Below, in pieces: positions 8,479 through 16,477 of a DNA stretch of 64,000 nt (position 1 is its first letter; every line of letters begins with the position of its first letter). A program made the translations under genes and the position numbers. The stretch covers positions 103,577 through 167,576 of the forward strand of contig NZ_JAUTDR010000009.1 of assembly GCF_030649675.1 (NCBI RefSeq), written 5' to 3'. The notes beneath the pieces are model-generated. The model did no database searches. It saw only the letters and a list, made by a program, of their open reading frames with translations, and was not told where the DNA came from. This stretch comes from Haliea sp. E1-2-M8. Its GTDB lineage: Bacteria > Pseudomonadota > Gammaproteobacteria > Pseudomonadales > Halieaceae.

Positions 8479-8533
8479 TCAGTCCGGCAGCAACATATAG
8501 GTAGAGGTGCCGCTGGCGACCACGCGCTGGTCG
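8479..8533 (-). repeat. Second copy of the thioesterase 3' end (55 bp)
   Basis: This segment repeats 8110-8164 with two mismatches and encodes DQRVVASGTSTYMLLPD plus a stop at 8479 on the minus strand. Both mismatches are at third codon positions, so the protein reading is identical, suggesting both copies come from related functional genes. It lies 24 bases beyond the stop codon of the cardiolipin synthase gene. Confidence 0.9.
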
Positions 8534-8557
8534 TAATCGGTTACTCGGCAGACAGGC

Positions 8558-10003
8558 TCAAAGCGCCGGCGCGAACAGATTCGCTCCTCGGGATGCGAGA
8601 CGAAACCAAAGCGGCATGTCGGCAACTGCGTTGTCGCCCATCTCGCGTGAGTTGGCGAAATCAACCTCGAACATCTGCTCGACTTCGCCGGCGAATGCGG
8701 TATCAGCGACCAGCGCCGTCAGTTCGAAATTCAGTCGGAACGAGCGGTTGTCGAGGTTCACCGTGCTGATGGCCGCACCGCGGTCGTCAATCAGAAACAC
8801 CTTCGCGTGCATCATTCCCGGCTGGTAGCGGAAGATTCGGACGCCGGCAGCGCTCAGCGTGTCCATGTACTTGTACGCGGCCAGACCGGCCAGGCGGCTG
8901 TCGGTGTGTTCGGGGAGCAACAGACGCACGTCCAGCCCTCCCAGGGCGGCGAGCTTCAGCGCCCCCATCACGCCTTCGTCGGGGACAAAATACGGACTGG
9001 ACATCCAGATCCGCTTCTCCGCGAGATGGATGAACTGCTGCACCATCAGGCTCGCGGTTTCGAAATGGTCGGCGGGTCCGGAAGGAAGAACCAGAACCGG
9101 TATCCCAACGCCGCCAACCGGCTGCGGCTGCCATGAGACGACAGGCAATTCGTCCGTAACCCAGCGCCAGTCCTCGAGAAACGACAGCTGCATGTTCAAT
9201 ACCGCCGGACCTTCGACCCGCACTTGCGCGTCTCGCCAGCCGTCGGATTCGTACTCGTCTCCAATGTTCAGGCCGCCAATCCATCCGACCTTGCCGTCGG
9301 CGACCACGAGCTTGCGGTGGTTACGAAAGTTCAGCCGGAAGCGGTCTATCCAGCTTTCATGTTGAAAAAACGAGCGAACTTCGACACCGGCTTCGGTGAG
9401 CTCGCTTATGTACGATCTGCTTAAATCGAGGCTGCCGATGCTGTCGAACAAGACGTAGACCCGCACTCCTTCCCGTGCTCGCCGGATCAACCGACGTTGC
9501 AGATCACGGCCCCGTTTGTCGTCACGAACGATGTAGAACTGTACCAGCAGGTAGTCCTCGGCGGCATCGATGCCGTCGAAGATGCTTTCGAAAATTGCGT
9601 TGCCGTCAATCAGCAGCTCGGCCCGGTTACCGTCGACAAACGGGATGCCAGCCAACTGCTCGACTGCGCGGAACGTCGGATCGCGGTCGCTCCACTCCGT
9701 CCGGAATGGCGGCAGCTCCGCCAAGTGGGACTCCAAAGAGCGGTTCAACGAAGTCACGCGCTGGCGCCGCAGCTGGATATAATCATCAATTTTGTCCCGC
9801 CCGAATATCCAGTAGGCGGGTACGGCCAGGTAGGGGGTCGCGTTTAGCGATACGATCCAGGCAACAGTGCCCGGCGCGGTGCGGGTGTCCATCAGTGCAT
9901 GCAGCGATGTCGCGAAACCGATCAAGTGCGCGATCAGCACGATCGCGGAGACTGTTACCATTCGCCTGAGTTTTCCATGCATGCTCATGCGATATTGTCG
10001 CAT
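8558..10003 (-). CDS. cls: Cardiolipin synthase (phospholipase D superfamily)
   Basis: A 481-residue membrane enzyme that condenses two phosphatidylglycerols to cardiolipin. Two N-terminal membrane helices span about residues 15-35 and 45-65. There are two HKD motifs: HRKLVVADGKVGWIGG and HAKVFLIDDRGAAISTVN. The length matches ClsA-type enzymes. In-frame alternative starts exist at 9988 and 9982. It sits between two near-identical 173-bp P450 repeats and its codon choice looks different from its neighbours, so it may be an insertion into a catabolic locus. An inverted repeat lies upstream (10007-10043). Confidence 0.93.
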   Translation of the reverse strand: MRQYRMSMHGKLRRMVTVSAIVLIAHLIGFATSLHALMDTRTAPGTVAWIVSLNATPYLAVPAYWIFGRDKIDDYIQLRRQRVTSLNRSLESHLAELPPFRTEWSDRDPTFRAVEQLAGIPFVDGNRAELLIDGNAIFESIFDGIDAAEDYLLVQFYIVRDDKRGRDLQRRLIRRAREGVRVYVLFDSIGSLDLSRSYISELTEAGVEVRSFFQHESWIDRFRLNFRNHRKLVVADGKVGWIGGLNIGDEYESDGWRDAQVRVEGPAVLNMQLSFLEDWRWVTDELPVVSWQPQPVGGVGIPVLVLPSGPADHFETASLMVQQFIHLAEKRIWMSSPYFVPDEGVMGALKLAALGGLDVRLLLPEHTDSRLAGLAAYKYMDTLSAAGVRIFRYQPGMMHAKVFLIDDRGAAISTVNLDNRSFRLNFELTALVADTAFAGEVEQMFEVDFANSREMGDNAVADMPLWFRLASRGANLFAPAL

Positions 10004-10006
10004 GGG

Positions 10007-10043
10007 TCGCTCTGGATCCTCTGTACGATGTCGAACAGAGCGA
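10007..10043. promoter_or_regulatory. Inverted repeat upstream of cls
   Basis: TCGCTCTG at 10007-10014 and CAGAGCGA at 10036-10043 form perfect 8-base arms separated by 21 bases, immediately before the cls start codon and after the end of the P450 gene. It could be an mRNA hairpin, a terminator remnant or a regulator site. There is no T-run, so it is not a canonical terminator. Confidence 0.35.
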
Positions 10044-10094
10044 GCCAGGTGCGGCTTTGCCTATATGGCTAGGGATCCTTGCGCTGCAAGTGGA

Positions 10095-11432
10095 CTAGCG
10101 GACGCACCAGCGCACAGGCAGCGTCTTCACGCCTCGCTGGAAATTGGAGCGCAGGAAAGTCGGGGTGCCCACCAGTTCGAACTGTTCGAACCTGCGCCCG
10201 AGCTCGGTAAACAGGGCCCGCATCTGGGCCACTGCCAGCTGGGCGCCGATGCAGAAGTGGGGGCCGTGACCAAAGCTCAGGTGCGGGTTGGGGTCGCGGC
10301 GGATGTCAAAAACCGCGGGCTCACTGAATACCCGCTCATCGTGATTGGCCGACAGGAACGACAGCAATACCTTGTCGCCTTCCCGGATGTTCACACCACC
10401 CAGCGTTGTATCCTCGGCCGCGGTGCGACGGAAGTTCATCACCGGTGTCCACCAGCGCAGCATTTCTTCCACCGCTCCCGGCATCAGCTCGGGGGCTTCC
10501 TGCAAATCGCGCCAGGCCGACGGGTGTTGCAGCAATGCCAGCATGCCACCGGGGATGGCGTTGCGCAGGGTCTCGTTGCCGGCGACCGCAAACAGCCAGA
10601 ACATGTTCTCGAATTCAGCAATGGTGAGCTTGCCGCCCTCCTCGTCGATCTGCGCCAGCAGGATCGACATCACATCGTCGCCCGGGTGCTCACGCTTGTA
10701 TTCCGCCAACAGGTGCGCGTAGCGATAGAGGTCGTCCATGCCGTGCCGTGAGCGCGGGTCGGGGAGCTTGCCTTCAGCGTCGGGAACCGGGCGCAGCTTG
10801 AGCGCCTCCCTCGCCATGGGGGTGCCGCGGGATACATCAAACCGCGAGGAGCCGGCGTATTCTGGATCCTGGTAACCGATTACCCGGTTCGCCCAGTCAA
10901 ACATCAGGTAGCGATCCTCGCTGGGCAGGCCAAAGATGTCCGCCAGGCACAGCAGGGGCATGTCGGAAGCAATGTCCTTGACAAAATCGCACTCGCCGGA
11001 CTGCTTGCCCGCCGTGACCCGGTCGACGATATCAGCGGCGTGCTGACGAATCCTGTCCTCAAGCTGCCTGATTGCGCGCGAGGTAAAGGCGTTGATCAGC
11101 ATGCGGCGCAAGCGAGTGTGATCAGGCGGATCCATATTCAGCATCATTTGCTGGACATAGGCGAGATCGTCAGGCGACGCCGGATCGCGCAGCTGGGTGC
11201 CGCCAACCTGGGAGGAAAAGATTTTTGCGCTCTTCAGCGCCTGCTGACACTCCGCGTGGCGCGTCACCAACCAGAACCCCTTGCCACCCGGCCACTGAGA
11301 CAGGCGATGCTCATCTACCCACACCACCGGCCCCTGCGCACGCAGGGCTGCCAGCGCCGTAAAGGGTATCCCCTGTTCGTATACCAGAGGATCGTAGACG
11401 AACTCCAGCTGTGACTGATCCAATGCCATCAT
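10095..11432 (-). CDS. Cytochrome P450
   Basis: A 445-residue soluble bacterial P450. The I-helix oxygen-binding motif reads AVAGNETLRNA, the K-helix ExxR is EMLR, and the heme loop FGHGPHFCIG places the thiolate Cys at residue 394. The frame stays open upstream to 11768, but the ATG at 11432 overlaps the TGA of the MarR gene (ATGA) and gives normal P450 length. A second ATG follows at 11429. Sequence style resembles the CYP124/125/142-like steroid and alkyl hydroxylases, a weak inference. A 173-bp internal stretch (10207-10379) is duplicated at 8249-8421. No dedicated ferredoxin is adjacent. Confidence 0.93.
   Translation of the reverse strand: MMALDQSQLEFVYDPLVYEQGIPFTALAALRAQGPVVWVDEHRLSQWPGGKGFWLVTRHAECQQALKSAKIFSSQVGGTQLRDPASPDDLAYVQQMMLNMDPPDHTRLRRMLINAFTSRAIRQLEDRIRQHAADIVDRVTAGKQSGECDFVKDIASDMPLLCLADIFGLPSEDRYLMFDWANRVIGYQDPEYAGSSRFDVSRGTPMAREALKLRPVPDAEGKLPDPRSRHGMDDLYRYAHLLAEYKREHPGDDVMSILLAQIDEEGGKLTIAEFENMFWLFAVAGNETLRNAIPGGMLALLQHPSAWRDLQEAPELMPGAVEEMLRWWTPVMNFRRTAAEDTTLGGVNIREGDKVLLSFLSANHDERVFSEPAVFDIRRDPNPHLSFGHGPHFCIGAQLAVAQMRALFTELGRRFEQFELVGTPTFLRSNFQRGVKTLPVRWCVR
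10207..10379 (-). repeat. Source copy of the 173-bp direct repeat inside the P450 gene
   Basis: This matches 8249-8421 at 172 of 173 positions, same orientation, and covers the codons for the P450 region leading into and through the heme loop. The two copies are 1,958 bases apart and bracket the whole cls gene. The intact gene here is the likely donor. Confidence 0.95.
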
Positions 11433-11914
11433 TCGGGTGGTTCCTGTTCCATTATCGTTGCCCGCTGGCGCAACTTGCCCAGCAGATACATGAAATCGCG
11501 GTATTCGCTCACTGACAGGCAGTCCAGCAACTCCCCTTCCCAGGCCAGCGCGTGGGGCACAAGATCTCCGTACAGCGCCAGGCCGGCCGCCGTCAGGGCG
11601 AGATCCCGTGCCCTGTTGTCCTCTTCCTTGCGGCGCTGGAGGATCAGGCCGCGCGCGGTCAGGTTCTTCACCGCCCGGGATACCTTGCTCTTTTCCATGC
11701 CGGTGGTACTGACAATCTGCTTGGCATTGAGCACGCCGTGTTCGGCCAGATTGGCAAGCACGCGCCATTCCGGAATGCTCAGGCCATACTCGCCGTCATA
11801 GATGCGTGACAGGCCGGTACTGATCCGGTCTGCCAGATTATTGACCAGATAGGGCAGGAAGCCCTCTAGTTGCAGCTCCCGCCTCGCCGGTTCAGCTACC
11901 TGCCGCCTCGCCAT
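11429..11914 (-). CDS. MarR-family transcriptional regulator
   Basis: A 161-residue winged-helix repressor. The HTH core runs from about residue 45 (LSIPEWRVLANLAEHG) through AKQIVSTTGMEKSKVSRAV to the wing ILQRRKEEDNRAR. MarR proteins are usually released from DNA by small phenolic ligands. The gene is coupled to the P450 by ATGA and lies 9 bases downstream of the MBL-fold gene, so MBL-MarR-P450 look like one minus-strand transcript. The palindrome in the divergent region at 12937-12952 is a plausible operator controlling both this operon and the mhaA-like gene opposite. Confidence 0.92.
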   Translation of the reverse strand: MARRQVAEPARRELQLEGFLPYLVNNLADRISTGLSRIYDGEYGLSIPEWRVLANLAEHGVLNAKQIVSTTGMEKSKVSRAVKNLTARGLILQRRKEEDNRARDLALTAAGLALYGDLVPHALAWEGELLDCLSVSEYRDFMYLLGKLRQRATIMEQEPPE

Positions 11915-11923
11915 ATCGCGGCG

Positions 11924-12886
11924 TCAGTCCTGTAACTGGTCCCAGACCTCCTGGTCGCGCTCCGCGGTCCAGATACGCGGCCAGTCGACCCCATCGAACT
12001 CGTCCCACAGGCGCTGCACATCGAACGGCAGGCAATGCTCGAAAATCGGCCAGCGGCCGAATTTCGGCTCGAGGTGGGCGTGGGTGGCCTCGAAGGCTTC
12101 TTTCAAAGTCCCACCACCGCGATGGACTTCGCCGACCTTGGCGATCATGCCCTCGAGGAAGCCGCGCGTCTGCTCGATGGCCGCTTCCACCGCGGCCCGT
12201 CCTTGCGCCGTGGCGCCGCGGCCACCGATCAGGGTCTCGGCACCAAAGGCCTTGACCTGGTCCAGCGTCCCCTTGGACCAGTCAAAGTGGAACGCGTCAC
12301 CCGTGTACAGCGCCGCTTCAGCTTCCACCAGATCACCGGCAAACAGGATCTTGTGTTTTGGTAGCCAGGCGCAGATATCGCCCGCCGTGTGGCCACGCCC
12401 ACAGTACTGCAGCACCAGATCGCCGCGGTCACCGCCCAGGGGAATCTCCAGCCTGTCGTTGAACACGATGTCCGGATGCGTCAGGCCGGGAATACCCTCG
12501 GGCTCGCGAAACAGCCGCGGCATGCGCCCGAACTCACTGTCCCAGTCCTGCTGCCCGCGCTCGTTGATCAGGAACCGGGTTTGCTCGTGGGCGATGATCG
12601 ATTCCGCTTCGAAAGCGGAGGCACCGAGTACACGGACCGCGTGGTAGTGGGACAGGACCAGGTACTTGACCGGCTTGTCGGTGTACTCACGCAGCTTGGC
12701 CAGCCAGTCCCGGGCCGCCTTGGGAGTGGCTCGCGCTTCGAACGCGACCACAAAATCCTCGCCTTCAATTGCGCCGATATTGGGGTCACCCTCCGCGGTC
12801 AGCGCGTACACGCCCTCCGCGAGGACTTCCAGGGTTTCCACTTTTTCGCCGAGGTCGGCAGAAGATGCAAACGGTTTCTTGGCCAT
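11924..12886 (-). CDS. Metallo-beta-lactamase-fold protein with an atypical metal motif
   Basis: A 320-residue MBL-fold protein. The usual HxHxDH motif reads HYHAVRV (H80, H82), so the Asp and third His are replaced. Later elements GRGHTAGDICAW and LFAGDLVE (metal His and Asp) are present. This variant may bind one metal or act differently from classical hydrolases. The start at 12886 (MAKKPF) is chosen over 12898 and 12931 because AGGA lies about 12 bases upstream, whereas it directly abuts the ATG at 12898. It leads the minus-strand MarR/P450 operon and is divergent from the hydroxylase gene. Substrate unknown. Lactonase or thioesterase activity is possible. Confidence 0.85.
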   Translation of the reverse strand: MAKKPFASSADLGEKVETLEVLAEGVYALTAEGDPNIGAIEGEDFVVAFEARATPKAARDWLAKLREYTDKPVKYLVLSHYHAVRVLGASAFEAESIIAHEQTRFLINERGQQDWDSEFGRMPRLFREPEGIPGLTHPDIVFNDRLEIPLGGDRGDLVLQYCGRGHTAGDICAWLPKHKILFAGDLVEAEAALYTGDAFHFDWSKGTLDQVKAFGAETLIGGRGATAQGRAAVEAAIEQTRGFLEGMIAKVGEVHRGGGTLKEAFEATHAHLEPKFGRWPIFEHCLPFDVQRLWDEFDGVDWPRIWTAERDQEVWDQLQD

Positions 12887-12936
12887 GGATCTGTTCATCC
12901 TGTGAGTCAAATAATACATCAAACATACCACAGACT

Positions 12937-12952
12937 AGTTGCATCGCCAACT
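12937..12952. promoter_or_regulatory. Palindrome AGTTG-N6-CAACT, candidate MarR operator
   Basis: The site reads AGTTGCATCGCCAACT, with perfect 5-base arms, and lies 20 bases upstream of a TATTAT-like -10 box (reverse strand, 12911-12916) for the MBL/MarR/P450 operon. A related sequence with the same TGCAACTA core lies at 13053-13068, just after the opposite promoter. Two sites positioned over divergent promoters next to a marR gene suggest autoregulation and shared control. This is inference from sequence alone. Confidence 0.45.
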
Positions 12953-13016
12953 TTAATCACAGAGAAATCACGACCTTTGGGCCGCATATATGTTATGTAT
13001 TACGCGACAAAGCCTG

Positions 13017-13068
13017 TTGTAAGCGGGAACGCGATACGCTATATTTATTCTCGTTTGCAACTATAAAC
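13017..13068 (+). promoter_or_regulatory. Sigma-70-like promoter and operator-like site for the mhaA-hmgA operon
   Basis: TTGTAA (13017-13022), a 17-base spacer and TATATT (13040-13045) form a plausible sigma-70 promoter. The sequence GTTTGCAACTATAAAC (13053-13068) follows the -10 box at the expected transcription start and shares TGCAACTA with the reverse complement of TAGTTGCA at 12936-12943. GGAGG just ahead of 13097 serves as the ribosome binding site. The binding protein is not known. The adjacent MarR protein is the obvious candidate. Confidence 0.45.
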
Positions 13069-13096
13069 AGGGCCCAGCTCCCGGAGGAAGCGCGAT

Positions 13097-14788
13097 ATGG
13101 CAAGCACCTATACCAACCCGGAGTACCCCTACCGCAGAAGCCCCGACCAGGATGCCACCCAGCCGGTACACCACCAGGTCATTATTGTCGGCGGCGGCCC
13201 CGCAGGCCTGGCGGCAGCGATGGATCTCGCCCTCCATGGCATCGACTCAGTGGTGCTGGATGACAACAACACGGTTAGCGTCGGCTCCCGTGCCATCTGT
13301 ATCGCCAAGCGTACGCTGGAAATCTGCGATCGCTATGGCTGCGCCCAACCAATGATCGACAAGGGCGTGATCTGGAAGCACGGCCGGGTGTACTTCGGTG
13401 AAGAACAGATTTACGAGTTCGACCTGCTCCCCGAGCAACACCACAAGATCCCTGCATTCATCAACCTGCAGCAGTACTACTTCGAGGAGTACATGGTGGA
13501 CCGCTGCATGGAAATGCCGCAGATTGACCTGCGCTGGCTGCACAAGGTGGCCGAGGTTGCCAGCACTGCCAATCGGGCCGAGATTGTGGTGGACACCCAG
13601 GATGGCCCCTACCGGCTGAGTTGCGACTACCTGCTGGTGGCCGACGGCGCCAACAGTCCAATCCGCGACTCCCTGGGCCTGGAGAGCAAGGGGCAGATCT
13701 TCGAGGACCGCTTCCTCATCGCCGACATCGTCATGCAAGCGGATTTTCCGGCGGAACGCCGGTTCTGGTTTGATGCACCCTTTCACCCCAACCAGTCCAC
13801 CCTGCTGCACAAGCAGGCGGACAACGTCTGGCGCATTGACTTCCAGCTGGGCTGGGATGCGGATCCGGAAGAGGAAAAGAAAATCGACAACATCCGGCCA
13901 CGGGTCGAAGCCATGTTGGGCGAGGACCAGCAATGGGAGCTGGAATGGGCCAGTGTCTACACCTTCCGCTGTCGCAAGATGGACTCCTATATTCACCAGC
14001 GGGTGATCTTCATGGGCGACGCCGCCCATCAGGTCTCCCCCTTTGGCGCCCGCGGTGCCAACGGCGCCCTCCAGGGCGTGGAGAACCTGTGCTGGAAACT
14101 GGCGGCGGTTCTCGACGGACGCGCGCCGGCATCGCTGCTGGACACCTACGATACAGAACGCCAGCACGGGGCGCGGGAAAATATCCTGCACTCCACGCGG
14201 GCGACCGATTTCATGACCCCGAAGAATGCGGTGACCCGCCTGTTCCGGGATACCGCACTGGACCTTGCCCGGGACTACCCCTTTGCCCGCAGCCTGGTGA
14301 ACAGTGGCCGGTTGTCGACACCCTGCACCTATGATGACACTCCGCTCAGCACACCTGATAGGGCCGAGTTCAGTGAGCGCATGCGCCCGGGCTCGACCTG
14401 TCTGGATGCACCGATTGCCGGTCCTGAAGGCCGGCAGGAGTGGCTGCTGGAACGACTGGGCAACCGCTTCACGCTGCTGCTCTTCGGTGAAGTCGCCGCC
14501 GATGCGCGCCAGCAACTGGAAGCGGCCCTGGCCAGTCTTGATCGGGAGGGCCACCACACTCGTGCGCTGTGGGTTCTTCCCCAGGGTCAGCACGCGGGCA
14601 GGGACAATGAGGTGGTGGATACCGAGGGGGTTTTGGCGCAGCGCTACGACCTGCGACAGGGCGGCGTCTACCTGATACGCCCCGACCAGCATGTCTGCGC
14701 ACGCTGGCGCACACTGGACCCGGATGCCGTGGCACAGGCCGTGCACCGGGCCCTGGGAAAAACCCTGGCAGAGGAGCAGGCGGCATGA
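13097..14788 (+). CDS. mhaA: FAD-dependent phenol hydroxylase, 3-hydroxyphenylacetate 6-hydroxylase MhaA-like
   Basis: A 563-residue class A flavoprotein monooxygenase (PheA/MhpA group). The FAD-binding GGGPAG is at 32-37, the DG motif is LLVADGANSP, and the GD motif is VIFMGDAAHQVSPFGARG. It overlaps by ATGA a 67-residue DUF2783 gene and is followed by hmgA. That arrangement, with a roughly 63 kDa flavoprotein and a roughly 7 kDa partner, matches MhaA/MhaB of Pseudomonas putida U, which converts 3-hydroxyphenylacetate to homogentisate. Function is inferred from family plus context. MhpA-type activity on 3-hydroxyphenylpropionate is the main alternative. Confidence 0.87.
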   Translation: MASTYTNPEYPYRRSPDQDATQPVHHQVIIVGGGPAGLAAAMDLALHGIDSVVLDDNNTVSVGSRAICIAKRTLEICDRYGCAQPMIDKGVIWKHGRVYFGEEQIYEFDLLPEQHHKIPAFINLQQYYFEEYMVDRCMEMPQIDLRWLHKVAEVASTANRAEIVVDTQDGPYRLSCDYLLVADGANSPIRDSLGLESKGQIFEDRFLIADIVMQADFPAERRFWFDAPFHPNQSTLLHKQADNVWRIDFQLGWDADPEEEKKIDNIRPRVEAMLGEDQQWELEWASVYTFRCRKMDSYIHQRVIFMGDAAHQVSPFGARGANGALQGVENLCWKLAAVLDGRAPASLLDTYDTERQHGARENILHSTRATDFMTPKNAVTRLFRDTALDLARDYPFARSLVNSGRLSTPCTYDDTPLSTPDRAEFSERMRPGSTCLDAPIAGPEGRQEWLLERLGNRFTLLLFGEVAADARQQLEAALASLDREGHHTRALWVLPQGQHAGRDNEVVDTEGVLAQRYDLRQGGVYLIRPDQHVCARWRTLDPDAVAQAVHRALGKTLAEEQAA

Positions 14789-14988
14789 GCACACTGATCA
14801 CCGACAGCAACTTTACCGATGCCGACGCGTTCTACGCCGCACTAGCCGATGTCCATCGCGACCGCAGCGATGCCGAGAGCGCGGCGATCAATGCCCGGCT
14901 GATTCTGTTACTGGCGAATCAGGTTGGCAACCAACAGATCCTGGAACAGGCGCTGGCGATCGCCGGCCAGGTCCATATTAAAGAGTGA
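14785..14988 (+). CDS. mhaB: DUF2783 small coupling protein, MhaB-like
   Basis: A 67-residue protein with the core ALADVHRDRSDAESAAINAR followed by LILLLANQVGN, the DUF2783 pattern. Small proteins of this family accompany MhaA-type flavoprotein hydroxylases, and MhaB is needed as coupling protein for 3-hydroxyphenylacetate 6-hydroxylase. The ATG overlaps the mhaA stop (ATGA at 14785-14788), and hmgA starts 6 bases downstream. A paralogue lies at 16295-16477 beside the second hydroxylase. It has no signal peptide or membrane segment. Confidence 0.82.
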   Translation: MSTLITDSNFTDADAFYAALADVHRDRSDAESAAINARLILLLANQVGNQQILEQALAIAGQVHIKE

Positions 14989-14994
14989 TGCCCC

Positions 14995-16305
14995 ATGACA
15001 GCGAAAGCACAAACTACCGAACTTAGCTATCTCACCGGTTTTGGCAACGAGCACGAAACCGAGGCTCTCGAAGGCGCCCTGCCCATCGGGCGGTTCAGTC
15101 CACAGCGAGTCAACCACGGATTGTATGCGGAGCAGTTCAGCAGCACCGCGTTCACTGCACCCCGCGCGGCCAATCGCCGCACCTGGCTCTACCGCATACG
15201 CCCCTCCGTGCTACAGGGTGACTACGAACCCTGCACCAACAGCGGCCGGGGAATCCACACGGGGCCGCTGGCGGGACCGACACCGCCGAACATGCTGCGC
15301 TGGGACCCGCTCCCCCTGCCCGGTGCCGGCGTCGATCTGCTGGACGGACTGACCACCATTGCCACCTGCGGCGATGCGCTGGCCCAGACCGGCCTTGGCA
15401 TTCACCTGTACGCGGCCAGCGAGTCCATGCAGCAGCGCTATTTCTACTCGGCGGATGGCGAGTGGTTGTTCATCCCGGAGCAGGGAGAACTGCTGCTGCG
15501 AACCGAGTGCGGGCGCCTGCACCTCAAGCCCGGTGACATCGCCGTGGTGCCACGGGGGATGAAGTTCGCGGTCGATCTTCCGGCCGGCCCGGTCAGGGGC
15601 TATGTCTGTGAAAATTACGGCGCTCCCCTCACCCTGCCCGAGCGCGGCCCGGTCGGTGCCAACGGTTTCGCCAACGACCGCGATTTCCAGTATCCGGTAG
15701 CGGCCTACGAGGACATTGAGGGCGAGTTCGAACTGCTGTGCAAGTTCGGCGGCCACTTGTACCGCGCCGCCCTCGGCCACTCGCCACTGGACGTGGTGGC
15801 CTGGACCGGCAACTCGGCACCCTACAAATACCAGCTGTCGCGGTTCAACGTCATGGGCTCGGTGAGCTACGATCATCCCGACCCCAGTATTTACACGGTC
15901 CTGACTTCGCCCTCGGACACGGCCGGCGTGGCCAATCTCGACTTCGTGATTTTTCCCCCGCGCTGGATGGTGGCGGAAAACACCTTCCGTCCGCCCTGGT
16001 TCCACCGCAACATCATGAGCGAGTACATGGGGCTTATTGAAGGTGTTTACGATGCCAAGGAGGAAGGTTTCGTGCCGGGTGGCAGCAGCCTGCACAACTG
16101 CATGTCGCCGCATGGTCCGGAAGCCGCGGTGTTCGAAAAGGCGAGCTCGGCGGAGCTGGTACCGGACCGTTACCAGAATACCCTCGCCTTCATGCTGGAG
16201 TCCCGCTACCTGTTCCAGCCCACGCCCTGGGCGCTGGAGACGGAACTGCGGCAGCGGGACTACGCCCGTTGCTGGGACGGACTGCGCAAAGAGTTCAAGG
16301 CCTGA
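14995..16305 (+). CDS. hmgA: Homogentisate 1,2-dioxygenase
   Basis: A 436-residue Fe(II) cupin-fold ring-cleavage enzyme that opens homogentisate to maleylacetoacetate. Recognised from the conserved N-terminus ([35 protein letters not shown]), the [19 protein letters not shown] stretch and the [12 protein letters not shown] metal/substrate loop near the C-terminus. Length is standard. It is third in the mhaA-mhaB-hmgA operon, so homogentisate made by the upstream hydroxylase would be cleaved directly. hmgB/hmgC-type genes for the following steps are not in the window. Its 3' end overlaps the convergent second mhaB-like gene by 11 bases. Confidence 0.97.
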   Translation: MTAKAQTTELSYLTGFGNEHETEALEGALPIGRFSPQRVNHGLYAEQFSSTAFTAPRAANRRTWLYRIRPSVLQGDYEPCTNSGRGIHTGPLAGPTPPNMLRWDPLPLPGAGVDLLDGLTTIATCGDALAQTGLGIHLYAASESMQQRYFYSADGEWLFIPEQGELLLRTECGRLHLKPGDIAVVPRGMKFAVDLPAGPVRGYVCENYGAPLTLPERGPVGANGFANDRDFQYPVAAYEDIEGEFELLCKFGGHLYRAALGHSPLDVVAWTGNSAPYKYQLSRFNVMGSVSYDHPDPSIYTVLTSPSDTAGVANLDFVIFPPRWMVAENTFRPPWFHRNIMSEYMGLIEGVYDAKEEGFVPGGSSLHNCMSPHGPEAAVFEKASSAELVPDRYQNTLAFMLESRYLFQPTPWALETELRQRDYARCWDGLRKEFKA

Positions 16306-16477
16306 GCGCGGTGGCAACTGCCTCCCGGATGCGGTCGACATCCGGGATCTGCTGCGCCAGCAGCATTGCCAGTTTCGCCAGGAACAGGGCCTCCTGTTCC
16401 GGTCCGGCCTCATCGATGGCCTCCGCCAGCAGATCGTAGACCTGTTCCAGTTCGGCGAATTCAAGCGTCTCTTTCAT
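16295..16477 (-). CDS. DUF2783 small coupling protein, second MhaB-like
   Basis: A 60-residue protein starting at the ATG 16475-16477 and resembling the 67-residue DUF2783 protein at 14785 ([35 protein letters not shown]). It begins 17 bases inside the 3' end of the flavoprotein hydroxylase gene and ends 11 bases inside hmgA on the opposite strand. Longer in-frame readings upstream run through the hydroxylase gene and are not protein-like. It is the last gene of the minus-strand amide/hydroxylase operon and probably couples to that hydroxylase. Confidence 0.8.
   Translation of the reverse strand: MKETLEFAELEQVYDLLAEAIDEAGPEQEALFLAKLAMLLAQQIPDVDRIREAVATALRP

Larger units (their letters stand above)
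8035..8557. other. Intergenic scar assembled from gene fragments
   Basis: This 523-base gap between the PQQ dehydrogenase and the cardiolipin synthase holds no intact gene. In order it contains a thioesterase C-terminal fragment (- strand, 8110-8248), a P450 fragment (- strand, 8249-8421), a dioxygenase beta-subunit tail (+ strand, 8428-8469) and a second copy of the thioesterase end (- strand, 8479-8533). The apparent reading frames across it are chimeras of these pieces. It is a recombination scar, and the fragments are listed separately. Confidence 0.85.

Noticed and set aside
11433..11768. N-terminal extension of the P450 at 10095-11432
   Set aside because: It reads through the MarR gene in another frame and is Arg/Gly/Pro-rich without P450 similarity.
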